Shown here piece by piece: positions 8,841 through 17,625 of a stretch of DNA of 64,000 nucleotides. A model generated the notes under the pieces. It worked only from the letters and a program-made list of their open reading frames with translations. It was not told where the DNA came from and ran no database searches. The position numbers were made by a program, and so were the translations under genes. This DNA comes from Cuneatibacter sp. NSJ-177 (GTDB lineage: Bacteria > Bacillota > Clostridia > Lachnospirales > Lachnospiraceae). How positions within the stretch are numbered: the stretch's first letter is position 1; every line of letters begins with the position of its first letter. The stretch is taken from assembly GCF_022867805.1 (NCBI RefSeq), contig NZ_JALIFO010000009.1, positions 1 through 64,000 of the forward strand, given 5' to 3'.

Positions 8841-8966
8841 AACCTCACTTCCCTTCGTTTTCTTTTATTTAACTATAAGGGCAAAGAGGTAAATGTGCTA
8901 TTAAGCTAATGGGTGATCTGTTAAAATTGAATAAAGATAAGAATCCCTCCGTTCATCTTGTATTTT

Positions 8967-11234
8967 TTAGCCTGCCTCATCCTCCCCCTGTATCGCCATC
9001 CGGTGGGAATATGCCCCATAGAGAGAATAAAGGCCGCCCTCGCCTTCCCCATACTCCGCCCAATAGGTGAGAAGCCCGATCTTTAAGTGCCCGATCCGAT
9101 GCCCGCTTTCCGCATCCAGCAGATACCGCCCCTTCTTCTCGCAGTCCTCGATGACCCGGCAGATATCCTCCTCCAGGATCAAGTTCTCGCTGAGCTTCCT
9201 CGAAAGCTCCTTTGTCATGGTCAAAATATTGTTTTCCTGCTTTCCTGAATTCTCGAACAGCAGCGTCCCAGAAAGATAACACTCCGCCAGCTCCCTCTTT
9301 AATTTCCTCCGGTTTTCCCTCCGCTTCGTGATGGTCGGTACTTCACGGTTTTCGAAGTTGATTCCGAGAAGCAGATCGAGGATATGGCGGCACTCCTTCC
9401 CCTGAATCGAAAAGATATCCCTGCAGTTGGTACAGTAAGTCAGATAGGGAAGGCCGCTCTGGGAAATCTGCTCCCTTACCTGGGTTTTGACAAACAGCGG
9501 ATTTACCACATACCCGTGGCCGCCCCAGCTGCAGCACTGGGCTTTTTCCCCGGAATACGGCAGCTCTTTTAGCCGCACCCCGCATTCTGCCGCCATTTCC
9601 CGCACAGCCGCCTGCATCTTTGGGTAATCTCGGCTCGCACAGGGATCAAATACCGACGCCTCTTCAAAGGGAGAGGCCATCCCCGTCCAGATCTCCGGCA
9701 GATCATATACCATTTTTACCGGTATCTCCGGCAGATACTCCCGGAAAATCCGGTGGCAGGTGGGGCAGGCGAGAATCACGGCGGGTTTCCCCGCTTCCCT
9801 CCAGTACAGAGTGATCTGTTCCAGCTCCCTCCCAAACGCCGCCTCCTCTCCGGCCCAGAGGGCAGGCGCTCCGCAGCAGCGAAGCAGCAGGGACGTTTTC
9901 GGATAGCGGGCCAAAAGCCTCTCATAGGTCAGGGAGACATAACGAGGATCCGATCCCCCTGCCTGGCAGCCCGGAAAAAACAGATAGTCCGAAGCCGTTT
10001 CCTCCGGCTGATAGAACATGGAAACTTCCTCTGAATTTGAAAACTCCATATCCCGCAGCCAGTATTCATGGTGGGCAGGCGGAAGGATCCCGGAGGAGCA
10101 CAGATCCGTCCGGGCCTGAAGGAGGAAATCACCGATGCGGATTCCGGAAGGACAGAGCTTTCCGCAGAGATTACAGTTATTGCAGGAACCGATTTCCCGC
10201 ATGGCCGCCCGTCCCTGGGTCTCCGGAAAAATATTCAGGGAAAGCTTCACATCCTTTTCCAAGTCCTTGGGAGGCGAGCCGTACTGGCGCAGCAGCACGC
10301 AGGCATCCATACAGGCGGTGCAGTCGCACCGGGTGCACCGCTCCGCTTCCGCCTTTGCCTGCTCCTTGCTCCAGGCGGCTTCCCATCGTTCTCTCTCCTC
10401 GGCCCGGCTGCCTTCTCCTCGTTCTTTCTCCGTAGCGATGCGCAGGAAATCCCCCTTTGTCACATCGGCCGCCCTCTCTTCCCCCGGTCCCGGCCGGGAT
10501 CCATCCGCCTCCTGCTGTTTCCTGTTTTTCCAGGCGCCTGTCTGAAGATACCATTCGATCTCCCCCGCCGCACGGATTCCCTCTGCGATGGATTCCACCG
10601 GATTCTTGCCACCAGGACAGACGAGGGCGCCCTCCCCCTTTGCCTCGATACCGGATTCAGTGCACAGATATGCCGCTTCGGCGTCCAGTTCCTCGATCCG
10701 GCTGATCCTGGTGTCTTTCACAAAGACGCAGGCGGTATATTGAAATTGCTTTTGAATTTCCCGTTCCACAATCTCCGGGGAAAGGACCTCCAAAAAGGCC
10801 CCGCCGAGCCGTCCGCTTTGTTCGTACACCGTGACCGGATACCCCTTTTCCGCCAGCCTCAGCGCGCAGGCAAGTTCGGCAGGCCCCGCTCCCACCACAG
10901 CCGCCCGCTTTGTTTTCTTCGGAAGGTTATAACGGATCGGATCCGTAGAGCGGGCAAATTCCGCCGCCGCCCGCTCCAGCAAGGGCAGGAATACCGGCGT
11001 TCCATTCAACGTTTTTTTGCACGCCTCCCCACAGGGAGCGGGACAAAGCCTCCAAACCAAATCCGGGAAAACCACCGCATTCCGATAGAGGCGGAATGCC
11101 GCGCCAAAACTTCCCCGCCGGATTTTGTCGATAAAATCCCGTACCGGAAAAGAAAAAGGACACGCACAGCCGCAGGGGGACTCCTGTCCGTGCGTACAGC
11201 GCTCTAATTCATCCAAAAAATTATTTTTTTCCAT
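8967..11234 (-). CDS. Pyridine-nucleotide-disulfide oxidoreductase-like / dicluster Fe-S protein
   Basis: A 755-residue cytosolic multidomain electron-transfer protein. It has an N-terminal GltD-type Cys cluster (CGCACP, then LCPAPCGEAC), an FAD Rossmann motif GAGPAE (115-120) and the GltD-like end CPGGKNPVESIAEG (206-219). A charged linker follows, then two 4Fe-4S motifs (CTRCDCTACMDAC from 300; CNNCNLCGKLCP). Two HdrD/GlpC-type CCG modules (FFPGCQAG, LRCCGAP; FDPCASRD, QCCSWGGHG) and a final domain ending YSHRM complete it. The architecture matches proteins I recall beside selenium- or molybdenum-dependent hydroxylases. It lies downstream of such a hydroxylase and probably accepts its electrons. 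The start has GGGGAGG upstream. Confidence 0.78.
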   Translation of the reverse strand: MEKNNFLDELERCTHGQESPCGCACPFSFPVRDFIDKIRRGSFGAAFRLYRNAVVFPDLVWRLCPAPCGEACKKTLNGTPVFLPLLERAAAEFARSTDPIRYNLPKKTKRAAVVGAGPAELACALRLAEKGYPVTVYEQSGRLGGAFLEVLSPEIVEREIQKQFQYTACVFVKDTRISRIEELDAEAAYLCTESGIEAKGEGALVCPGGKNPVESIAEGIRAAGEIEWYLQTGAWKNRKQQEADGSRPGPGEERAADVTKGDFLRIATEKERGEGSRAEERERWEAAWSKEQAKAEAERCTRCDCTACMDACVLLRQYGSPPKDLEKDVKLSLNIFPETQGRAAMREIGSCNNCNLCGKLCPSGIRIGDFLLQARTDLCSSGILPPAHHEYWLRDMEFSNSEEVSMFYQPEETASDYLFFPGCQAGGSDPRYVSLTYERLLARYPKTSLLLRCCGAPALWAGEEAAFGRELEQITLYWREAGKPAVILACPTCHRIFREYLPEIPVKMVYDLPEIWTGMASPFEEASVFDPCASRDYPKMQAAVREMAAECGVRLKELPYSGEKAQCCSWGGHGYVVNPLFVKTQVREQISQSGLPYLTYCTNCRDIFSIQGKECRHILDLLLGINFENREVPTITKRRENRRKLKRELAECYLSGTLLFENSGKQENNILTMTKELSRKLSENLILEEDICRVIEDCEKKGRYLLDAESGHRIGHLKIGLLTYWAEYGEGEGGLYSLYGAYSHRMAIQGEDEAG

Positions 11235-11515
11235 GTCTCATTCCTCCCCATTTTTTTTACCTATCCTATCCGTAGTCTCCATCCCTCGGATTTAATCGCT
11301 CCCGCGGCTTTCTCCGTGATGGCGGCTCAAAGCGTCCCGCAGTCCTAATCCCACAGATACAGCTGCTGCCGCCTCGGCAAAACAAGGCGGCAGCAACGCA
11401 AACCGGGTCAAAAACCCCAAATCTTTTCTAAAACAGCCCGACAAGGTGCAGACCCAGCCGGCCTCCTTTTTTTAATCGTACCTCAAAGGAAGCCAAAAAC
11501 AAGTTCTTTCCCCGC
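11235..11515 (-). other. Intergenic region with a strong 11-bp hairpin
   Basis: This 281-base gap within a same-strand gene series holds no ORF I would defend. TGCTGCCGCCT (11364-11374) pairs perfectly with AGGCGGCAGCA (11385-11395) around 10 nt, without a following T-run on the leftward strand. A second short repeat (ATCCG/CGGAT) lies nearer the next gene. It may be a processing or stability element between the hydroxylase and the dicluster protein. No known riboswitch motif was recognised. Confidence 0.4.
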
Positions 11516-14461
11516 CTAAATCTCCACGATTCCGGCGTCCTCGCTCTCCTTTTTATCCGCTTTCTTCTCCTTTGCCTCATCCGCAGCCATGGCAGCCATC
11601 ATCTGCTGCATCCAGTCGGCCGGAACCGGATTCGCCTCAAGCTCCTCCAGTTCATCATAAAAGTCGGAGCCCAGGAAATACTTGGCAGGCGGATCGGTCC
11701 GCTCTCCTCTTTCTATCTTCTCCAGCCCTTCCTTAATTTTCTCCGGGTAGGCAGGAAGCTCATAGATCCGCACGCCCGTGGCGTCGTAGATTCCGTTCAA
11801 AAACGCATTGTGTTCCCCGCCGAAAAAGCATTCTGACAGGCCGTTGGAGCCGAAAGGCCCTTTCTTGCAGGGATTATCCTCAATCCAGGTGACTTCCATA
11901 TCGTCGGGAACCTCATCGATGGACGGCAGGCCCGCGCCAATGATATTAGCATGTTTCTTCACATCATTGTAATCTTCGGTGTAAGCATAACCGATGTTCT
12001 GGGCAAATCCTCCGTAGGCCTGCCCTTCGGCGGAAAGATAGTTGGCGATGACGCCGCAGTCCGCCCAGGCCCGGATGCTTAGAACCTTCGGCTTCCCGGT
12101 CTTCGTCTCCACGCCCACCTCAGCCACACAGAAACCTGTCATGGGCTTTGGCTGCCGTTCCGCTTTTCCGGTATTGTAATCCATGCGGCTGTAATTCTCC
12201 GACGTGATGTCAAAGTGGCCGGTGTAAGAGGTCGGAATTCCCTCCGCCTTCATCTCTTCATAGGTCCGGTAAGTGCCGTCCGGCTTCTTCATCGCGGCGA
12301 GCAGAAGTTTTCCCGCCTCATGGATTGCGCCTCCGTTCATGAAGTGGGAGCGGCTTCCGGCGGAGATTCCGCTGTTTGGACAGTCCTGAGAGTCATTGAT
12401 GTCCAGCTGCACATCCTCCGGTTTCAGATTCAAAGGCTTTAAAGCCTCCAGGGTACTGGCCAGGCTTCCGATATCGCCGCCCTGCCCCATGTCGTGATAT
12501 GTATTGTACACATAAAACCGGCCGTCCTCTTTCAGCTCCAATCTGGCCTCCGCCTTGTCCTTCACGCTTCCCAAAGGGATAAAAAACATCGGGGCAATGC
12601 CCACGCCGCACTTAAATTCTGGGGTGCTTTCTTTTTGGGCGCGTTCCTTGCACTCATAATAGTAAGGGCGGGCCATATCCATCAGGCGCTCGTACTGAGG
12701 CTTTTCAAATTCCGTGCCGTTGGCGGAGCGCTGGCCCTCGCGGTGAATATTCTGGTAGCGGAACTCAAAAGGATCCATTCCTACTTTCTCGGCCAGCATA
12801 TCCATCAGGCCTTCCATTCCGGTGCTGATCTGAGGGATGCCGTAACCCCTCCACGCGGTGGCATGATTGTGGTTCGTGGTGGTCATGCGGACCAGGCCGC
12901 GGACATTGGGTACCACATAAGGGTCTCCGAAGTGCATGTATTTGCTGATGATCGAGTCGCCGCCCTCCACATAAGCGCCGTGATCCACGCCGATGTCATA
13001 TTCCACTGCGGTCAGCTTGCCATCCTTATCACAGGCCAGACGGCAATTCGTGTAGGAGGACGAACGTTTTCCCACAAAGTGCTGATGCTCCTCCCAGGAC
13101 ATCACCAAAGAGACGGGCCTTCCCGTAGCCATGCAGGCGACCGCGGCCAGCGAAAAGGACGAAGAATCAATGGACCAGCCGAAACTGGCGCCGATCCCTC
13201 CATGCTGCACGATGCGCAGATCCTCCTGCTTCAGGCCGATGCCCTTCCCCATCACCATCAGGTTCGGGTAGATTCCCTGAGACTTACATTCCAGAGTCAT
13301 CTTGCCGTCCTCATCCCGGTAGGCAATGACGATATCCCCCTCCATGTTCAGATGGGGCTGGCGCTGGGTCTTGAAGCTTCCCTCCACGAAATATTCGGAT
13401 TCCTCGATGACATCCGCAGCCTCCTCTCCCTTTTTGACCGGCTGGGATATGTAGATATTCGGAAATCCCTCATGGATCTGCTGCGCATCTGGCAGGACCG
13501 CATCCAAGAGGGTCAGGTACTCCGGCAGCTGCTCGTACTCCATATTCACCTGCTTCGCCGCCTCCCGCGCATGTTCCACGGTATCCGCCACCACCACGGC
13601 AATCACATCGCCGTAACGGTAAATCTTATCTTCGCAGATGATCGGCCGGGTGGGCCGGGTGACTTTGGACCGGGGGTGTCCCACATATTGGTTCAGCAGA
13701 TTATTGCCGCCCAGAGCATAAACGTCCTTGGCCGTAATCACCTTTACAACGCCGGGCATTTTCTCCGCCTCGGAAATATCAATGTTTAGAATCTTCGCAT
13801 GATGGGTCACTCTCGGCTGCACCAGTGCAGCATGAAGGGTGTCGTCCGGCATTTTCAGACTCATATCCTCGCCGTAGTCCAGGGTGCCGCAGACTTTAGC
13901 CAAAGCGCTGGGCCGGGGCAGCTTGGAGTTGTAGTACCGCTCTCCATCCCCGTGGAAGGTAATGTCTTCCATGGTGGCCTCGCCGCGCATCACCTTGGCC
14001 GCCGCCATCACGGCGTCCACGATCTGTTTGTAGCCGGTGCACCGGCAGTAATTCCGGTTCTTCTTAAACCAGGCGCGGACTTCTTCTCTGGTGGGATCGG
14101 GATTTTCCTGCAGAAGCTGATAGGATGAGACAATAAAGCCAGGCGTACAGAACCCGCACTGGACCGCTCCGCAGGTGATGAACGCCTGCTGAATCGGGTG
14201 CAGGTTCATCGGGTTCCCGATCCCCTCGATGGTGATAATCTTGGAAAACTCTTTGATCATCCGCATCTTCCTGGTACAGCTGCGGACCACCTTGCCGTTC
14301 AGCAAAACGCTGCAGACACCGCAGATACCGGTCCCGCAGCCCTTCTTCACACCGGTCAGGCCGATGCGCCGCAGCACATCCGCCAGACTGTCTTTTTCTG
14401 GATCGCAGACCACCATTCGGTCGGCTCCGTTGATATTGAGCCATAATTTTCTTAATGCCAT
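11516..14461 (-). CDS. Fused xanthine-dehydrogenase-family molybdenum hydroxylase
   Basis: A 981-residue molybdenum hydroxylase laid out like Desulfovibrio aldehyde oxidoreductase: small [2Fe-2S] and large Mo-binding parts on one chain with no FAD domain. The plant-type cluster CGTGICGVCSVLLNG and the second cluster CGFCTPG and CRCTGY fill about 1-170. The large domain follows, with GGIGASFGWSID, AWRGYG and, near the end, GPFGSNGLSE, whose Glu aligns with the catalytic Glu of the family. The start at 14461 is chosen for GGAGG 8 nt upstream over an ATG 45 bases further up. It hydroxylates an aldehyde or N-heterocycle with water as the oxygen source; the substrate is unknown. No in-frame UGA suggests selenocysteine. 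The neighbouring dicluster protein may take its electrons. Confidence 0.88.
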   Translation of the reverse strand: MALRKLWLNINGADRMVVCDPEKDSLADVLRRIGLTGVKKGCGTGICGVCSVLLNGKVVRSCTRKMRMIKEFSKIITIEGIGNPMNLHPIQQAFITCGAVQCGFCTPGFIVSSYQLLQENPDPTREEVRAWFKKNRNYCRCTGYKQIVDAVMAAAKVMRGEATMEDITFHGDGERYYNSKLPRPSALAKVCGTLDYGEDMSLKMPDDTLHAALVQPRVTHHAKILNIDISEAEKMPGVVKVITAKDVYALGGNNLLNQYVGHPRSKVTRPTRPIICEDKIYRYGDVIAVVVADTVEHAREAAKQVNMEYEQLPEYLTLLDAVLPDAQQIHEGFPNIYISQPVKKGEEAADVIEESEYFVEGSFKTQRQPHLNMEGDIVIAYRDEDGKMTLECKSQGIYPNLMVMGKGIGLKQEDLRIVQHGGIGASFGWSIDSSSFSLAAVACMATGRPVSLVMSWEEHQHFVGKRSSSYTNCRLACDKDGKLTAVEYDIGVDHGAYVEGGDSIISKYMHFGDPYVVPNVRGLVRMTTTNHNHATAWRGYGIPQISTGMEGLMDMLAEKVGMDPFEFRYQNIHREGQRSANGTEFEKPQYERLMDMARPYYYECKERAQKESTPEFKCGVGIAPMFFIPLGSVKDKAEARLELKEDGRFYVYNTYHDMGQGGDIGSLASTLEALKPLNLKPEDVQLDINDSQDCPNSGISAGSRSHFMNGGAIHEAGKLLLAAMKKPDGTYRTYEEMKAEGIPTSYTGHFDITSENYSRMDYNTGKAERQPKPMTGFCVAEVGVETKTGKPKVLSIRAWADCGVIANYLSAEGQAYGGFAQNIGYAYTEDYNDVKKHANIIGAGLPSIDEVPDDMEVTWIEDNPCKKGPFGSNGLSECFFGGEHNAFLNGIYDATGVRIYELPAYPEKIKEGLEKIERGERTDPPAKYFLGSDFYDELEELEANPVPADWMQQMMAAMAADEAKEKKADKKESEDAGIVEI

Positions 14462-14519
14462 TCCAATCCTCCTTCTTTCTTGACGGAAAAGAATCTCTTT
14501 TCTCATTTACCATTTTGAT

Positions 14520-15896
14520 TTATATATAATCCGTTGTCTCCTGTTCCTTTGCCTTCTCCACATAGACACGGGCCATGGTATTCGCATCCAGGCTATAAAA
14601 CATAAAAATCACTGCACTGATCACCAGACCGGCGGCGGCCCCGAAGGTCATCAGACGCGTCAGTTGGGAACAAAACACCGGCGTCACCGTCATATCCGGC
14701 TGATACCCAATCATCACCAGGCCGAAGGAGGAAAGCGCTCCTCCCAGCACGGCGGCGCAGCGGATCGCGGTCCCTCCCAGGGACATGACGAAGCCGCGGG
14801 CATGGATTCCCTGGGTATACTCATTGTAATCTGCAATCTCGTTCATAAAGGCCGGAATCATGGTGCCGGAAAAGATATTGCAGAATGCGTTAAGCCCCAT
14901 CAGGATCATGAACAAAATCATGTTGGTTCCGATCAGGTTCACGGAAAGGATGCAGCAGACCGACAAAAAACTGGAAATAATAAACATATTTTTCTTTCCG
15001 AACCGGTTGGCGAACGCCTGAGCAAAAAAGTAACCGAACAGAGAACTCAGATTGATCACCATCAAATAGACGCTGAGCCAGCCGCTGTCCCCTACCACAT
15101 AGAGGAAATAATAAGTCAAGAGAGTGGGAAGCAGGGTGGACATGGATTCGCGGAAAGTGACCGCCAGGAAAAAAACAATCGTCGGCTTATTGATGGATCG
15201 GATCATCTCTTTCAGAGAGACCTTTTTCTTCTCCGAATGCGCAGCCTGGGTCTCCCGATTATCGTACCTCCTGGTTACGAAAGCGCTGATCACCATCCCG
15301 ATCACCATCAGCCCGCCGTACAGCAGCGCGGAGATGAGGTAACCGGTTCGCATGTCGCGAAAACCATAGAGGATCGCGACGCCGAAAAAGCTAAAGAGCA
15401 GCCCGGCTGCGCTCCCCAACTGGGAGGAGGCGGTGGTCAGGGATACATTGTCCTGCGGCGTCCGGGAAAGAGGACCGATCATGGAGCGGTAGGCCACCCA
15501 CATCAGGTTATAGCCGGTGTAGGAAAGGAAATAAAACAGACCGAATATCAGGACGTCTCCGGCCACCGAAAGCTGAAAATCCGTGAAGAAGAGGACTGTA
15601 AAGGCCATACACATGACTGCGCCGATCACCATCCAGGGCCGGTATTTACCGGCTTTCAGGCTTGCCCGGTCCACCAGAACACCGGCTCCTACCATCGTCA
15701 CTGCCTCAAACCACTGAATCACAGTGTATACAAGGGCCGCCACAGGCCCCGGCATACATAGGATGTCAGTCATAAAATACATCAGATGATATGCAATGAA
15801 AAACAGGAAGAAGGTGAAGCCAAACTCGCCCAAGCCGTATCCGTACATAAACCGGTAGCTGTGGGTCGGCTTTGAAGGCGTGCGTTTTTTTTCCAT
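14520..15896 (-). CDS. MFS transporter, GPH (MelB-like) family, copy 2
   Basis: A 458-residue membrane protein with about twelve hydrophobic helices and the glycoside-pentoside-hexuronide cation symporter layout: an early YGLGEFG, the loop DRASLKAGKYRPWM, and a cytoplasmic middle loop with SEKKKVSLKEM. GPH symporters import sugars or glycosides with Na+ or H+, but Clostridia place members beside varied catabolic genes. GGGAGG precedes the start. It is the fifth recognised protein gene of a leftward series and follows a second GPH gene, so the pair may import the substrate of the methyltransferases and hydroxylase. Substrate unknown. Confidence 0.85.
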   Translation of the reverse strand: MEKKRTPSKPTHSYRFMYGYGLGEFGFTFFLFFIAYHLMYFMTDILCMPGPVAALVYTVIQWFEAVTMVGAGVLVDRASLKAGKYRPWMVIGAVMCMAFTVLFFTDFQLSVAGDVLIFGLFYFLSYTGYNLMWVAYRSMIGPLSRTPQDNVSLTTASSQLGSAAGLLFSFFGVAILYGFRDMRTGYLISALLYGGLMVIGMVISAFVTRRYDNRETQAAHSEKKKVSLKEMIRSINKPTIVFFLAVTFRESMSTLLPTLLTYYFLYVVGDSGWLSVYLMVINLSSLFGYFFAQAFANRFGKKNMFIISSFLSVCCILSVNLIGTNMILFMILMGLNAFCNIFSGTMIPAFMNEIADYNEYTQGIHARGFVMSLGGTAIRCAAVLGGALSSFGLVMIGYQPDMTVTPVFCSQLTRLMTFGAAAGLVISAVIFMFYSLDANTMARVYVEKAKEQETTDYI

Positions 15897-16009
15897 GAGC
15901 TCCCTCCCTTACTAGTTTAGTGATGAAAACAGAAAGACAGCCGGCCCCATCGCCTCCCCGCCGCAGCTAAGGCAGAGGAGAGGCGAGAGAGTCGGTAGGA
16001 GGATGCAGA

Positions 16010-17383
16010 TTATTTCGCCATCTTTGCGGCTTTTTCCGCTCGATAAGCATCCAGCTCTTTCTCATCCACATGGTAAGGAATAAAGCACAGAGCAGACAGC
16101 ACACAGACGATAGCAGGGCCAAAAGCCATCATATAGGTAATCCCGTTGACCACCTGGGGAGTCGGCTCCATCCCTGCCTGGAAGCCTACGAAGGCCAGGC
16201 CGAAGGAGGCAATCATGGTGGACAAAGCCGTTCCCATACGGATGGTGGTTCCGGACAGCGCCTGTACGAAAGCACGGGCGTTGGAGGTACCCTTCATCTC
16301 ATTGTAATCCGCCAGGTCATTGGCAAAGGCAGGAATCAGCATACCGCCGACCACGCAGGAAGCGCCTACGCAAAGACGCAGGATCAGGAACGGAACCGAA
16401 GTCCGGCCGATAAAGGCAATCAGCATATAAAGGACGCCGGTCAGCAGGGAAAACCAGATAAAAGCGCTTCTTTTGCCCATGCGGTCGCACATGATCTTGC
16501 TGATCCAGGCGCCGACGAAACTGGCGACGGAACCCAGCGTCACCGCAAGGCCCAAAACTTCCGGGTCATTTAATACATATGTAGTAAAATGGTTCAGCAA
16601 TGTCATAAAGAAACCAAGATGACAGTTGTTTAAAATCATGGCAACGACAAAGGGGATCATCGGTCCGCGGATACTTTTTAGCATCTGCCCCAGGCCGACC
16701 TTCTCCGCCTTTGGAGCGGACGCAGGTTTTGCTTCGCTTGGCAGATCATACTTCTTTGTCATAAAGAAAATGAGGAACGTTCCGGCCAGGATGAACAGGC
16801 CAAACGTCAAGCCGGTCAACGCGTAAGAGTTGGGGCCGGTTCCCCAAAAGGCAAGAATGCGGGTACCCACCAGGCCATAAATGAAGCCGCCGATGGTGCT
16901 GCCCTGCTGAGCATAGGTTGCCAGTGCCGTAGCGTCCGCCGTATTGCGGCTCATCGGTCCCACCAGGGAGCGCTCCGCTACCCAAAGCGTGTTGTAGCCG
17001 ATGGACTGGATTGCAAACATCACCACAAACATCACGGCTGCTGCCCCTGTGGACAGGCCGAGATTCGCGAACATCAGGGGGAAGGCAATGGTCACCATCA
17101 CGCCTCCGATGGGAACCCAAGACCGGAACTTGCCCCATTTCAGGTTGGTGGAGTCCACAATAATACCGGCAAGAACCATCGTTCCTACATTGATCCAGAC
17201 GGAAATCGAGTTGATGGTGGCGGCCACATAGGTATCCAGCATCAGCACGTTGGTCAGGAAAAACAACCGGTAATAAGCCAAGAACATCAAGTAGAAGGTG
17301 TTCAGGAACATACCGCCGAAGCCGTACATCAACAGCTGGCTTTTCTTCAGAGTCGGCATTGCCCGTTGCACTTTGTTTTCCAT
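16010..17383 (-). CDS. MFS transporter, GPH (MelB-like) family, copy 1
   Basis: A 457-residue, roughly twelve-helix transporter with the same layout as the neighbouring copy: LLMYGFGGMFLN at the start, DSTNLKWGKFRSWVPIGG after the second helix, DLADYNEMKGTSNARAF in the second half. The shared features (KWGKFRSW and KAGKYRPW; DYNE loops) suggest a duplication followed by divergence. The start at 17383 is chosen because GGAGG lies 8 nt upstream; an ATG 36 bases further up has no such site. It lies after the 50-residue small protein in the same direction. Predicted cation-coupled importer of the island's substrate. Confidence 0.85.
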   Translation of the reverse strand: MENKVQRAMPTLKKSQLLMYGFGGMFLNTFYLMFLAYYRLFFLTNVLMLDTYVAATINSISVWINVGTMVLAGIIVDSTNLKWGKFRSWVPIGGVMVTIAFPLMFANLGLSTGAAAVMFVVMFAIQSIGYNTLWVAERSLVGPMSRNTADATALATYAQQGSTIGGFIYGLVGTRILAFWGTGPNSYALTGLTFGLFILAGTFLIFFMTKKYDLPSEAKPASAPKAEKVGLGQMLKSIRGPMIPFVVAMILNNCHLGFFMTLLNHFTTYVLNDPEVLGLAVTLGSVASFVGAWISKIMCDRMGKRSAFIWFSLLTGVLYMLIAFIGRTSVPFLILRLCVGASCVVGGMLIPAFANDLADYNEMKGTSNARAFVQALSGTTIRMGTALSTMIASFGLAFVGFQAGMEPTPQVVNGITYMMAFGPAIVCVLSALCFIPYHVDEKELDAYRAEKAAKMAK

Positions 17384-17450
17384 AGTTTTACCTCCATTTT
17401 CTCTTGATCGATCAGACATGTTGTCTCGTTTTGAAACCTTTTCTCTAAAA

Positions 17451-17603
17451 CTACTGACGGACCAGGCTGCTGATCAGCCCCATCACCATAGCCTCCCGTT
17501 TCTCCGTCTCTTCCGGCGGGATCGGCAGGTCCAGCTGGGCGGCCAGCGCCTTTAACCCCTCCGGATATTTGGTAATATCCACTTTCTTATCTTCCATTTC
17601 CAT
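17451..17603 (-). CDS. Small hypothetical protein, 50 residues
   Basis: A 50-codon frame in the gap between the UroD-like methyltransferase and the first GPH transporter. It begins MEMEDKKVDITKYPEG and ends GLISSLVRQ, with a proline-rich centre (DLPIPPEE). AAGGAGA lies 8 nt before the ATG, and the spacing to both neighbours (22 and 67 bases) fits an operon. It has no membrane segment, signal peptide or Cys. I do not recognise the family. The good ribosome site and charged helical pattern make it a credible gene; a subunit or helper of the methyltransferase or transporter is possible but unproven. Confidence 0.6.
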   Translation of the reverse strand: MEMEDKKVDITKYPEGLKALAAQLDLPIPPEETEKREAMVMGLISSLVRQ

Positions 17604-17625
17604 CCCAGGTCTCCTTTCCCTGCCT

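Noticed and set aside
11235-11515. Cobalamin riboswitch
   Set aside because: Considered because of the corrinoid genes nearby, but no B12-box (GCCACTG-like) or conserved core was found, and the position is far from the corrinoid genes.
11516-14461. Selenoprotein or selenocysteine insertion in the molybdenum hydroxylase
   Set aside because: The frame has no in-frame UGA and no SECIS-like element was seen, although the neighbouring dicluster protein is of a type found near selenium enzymes.
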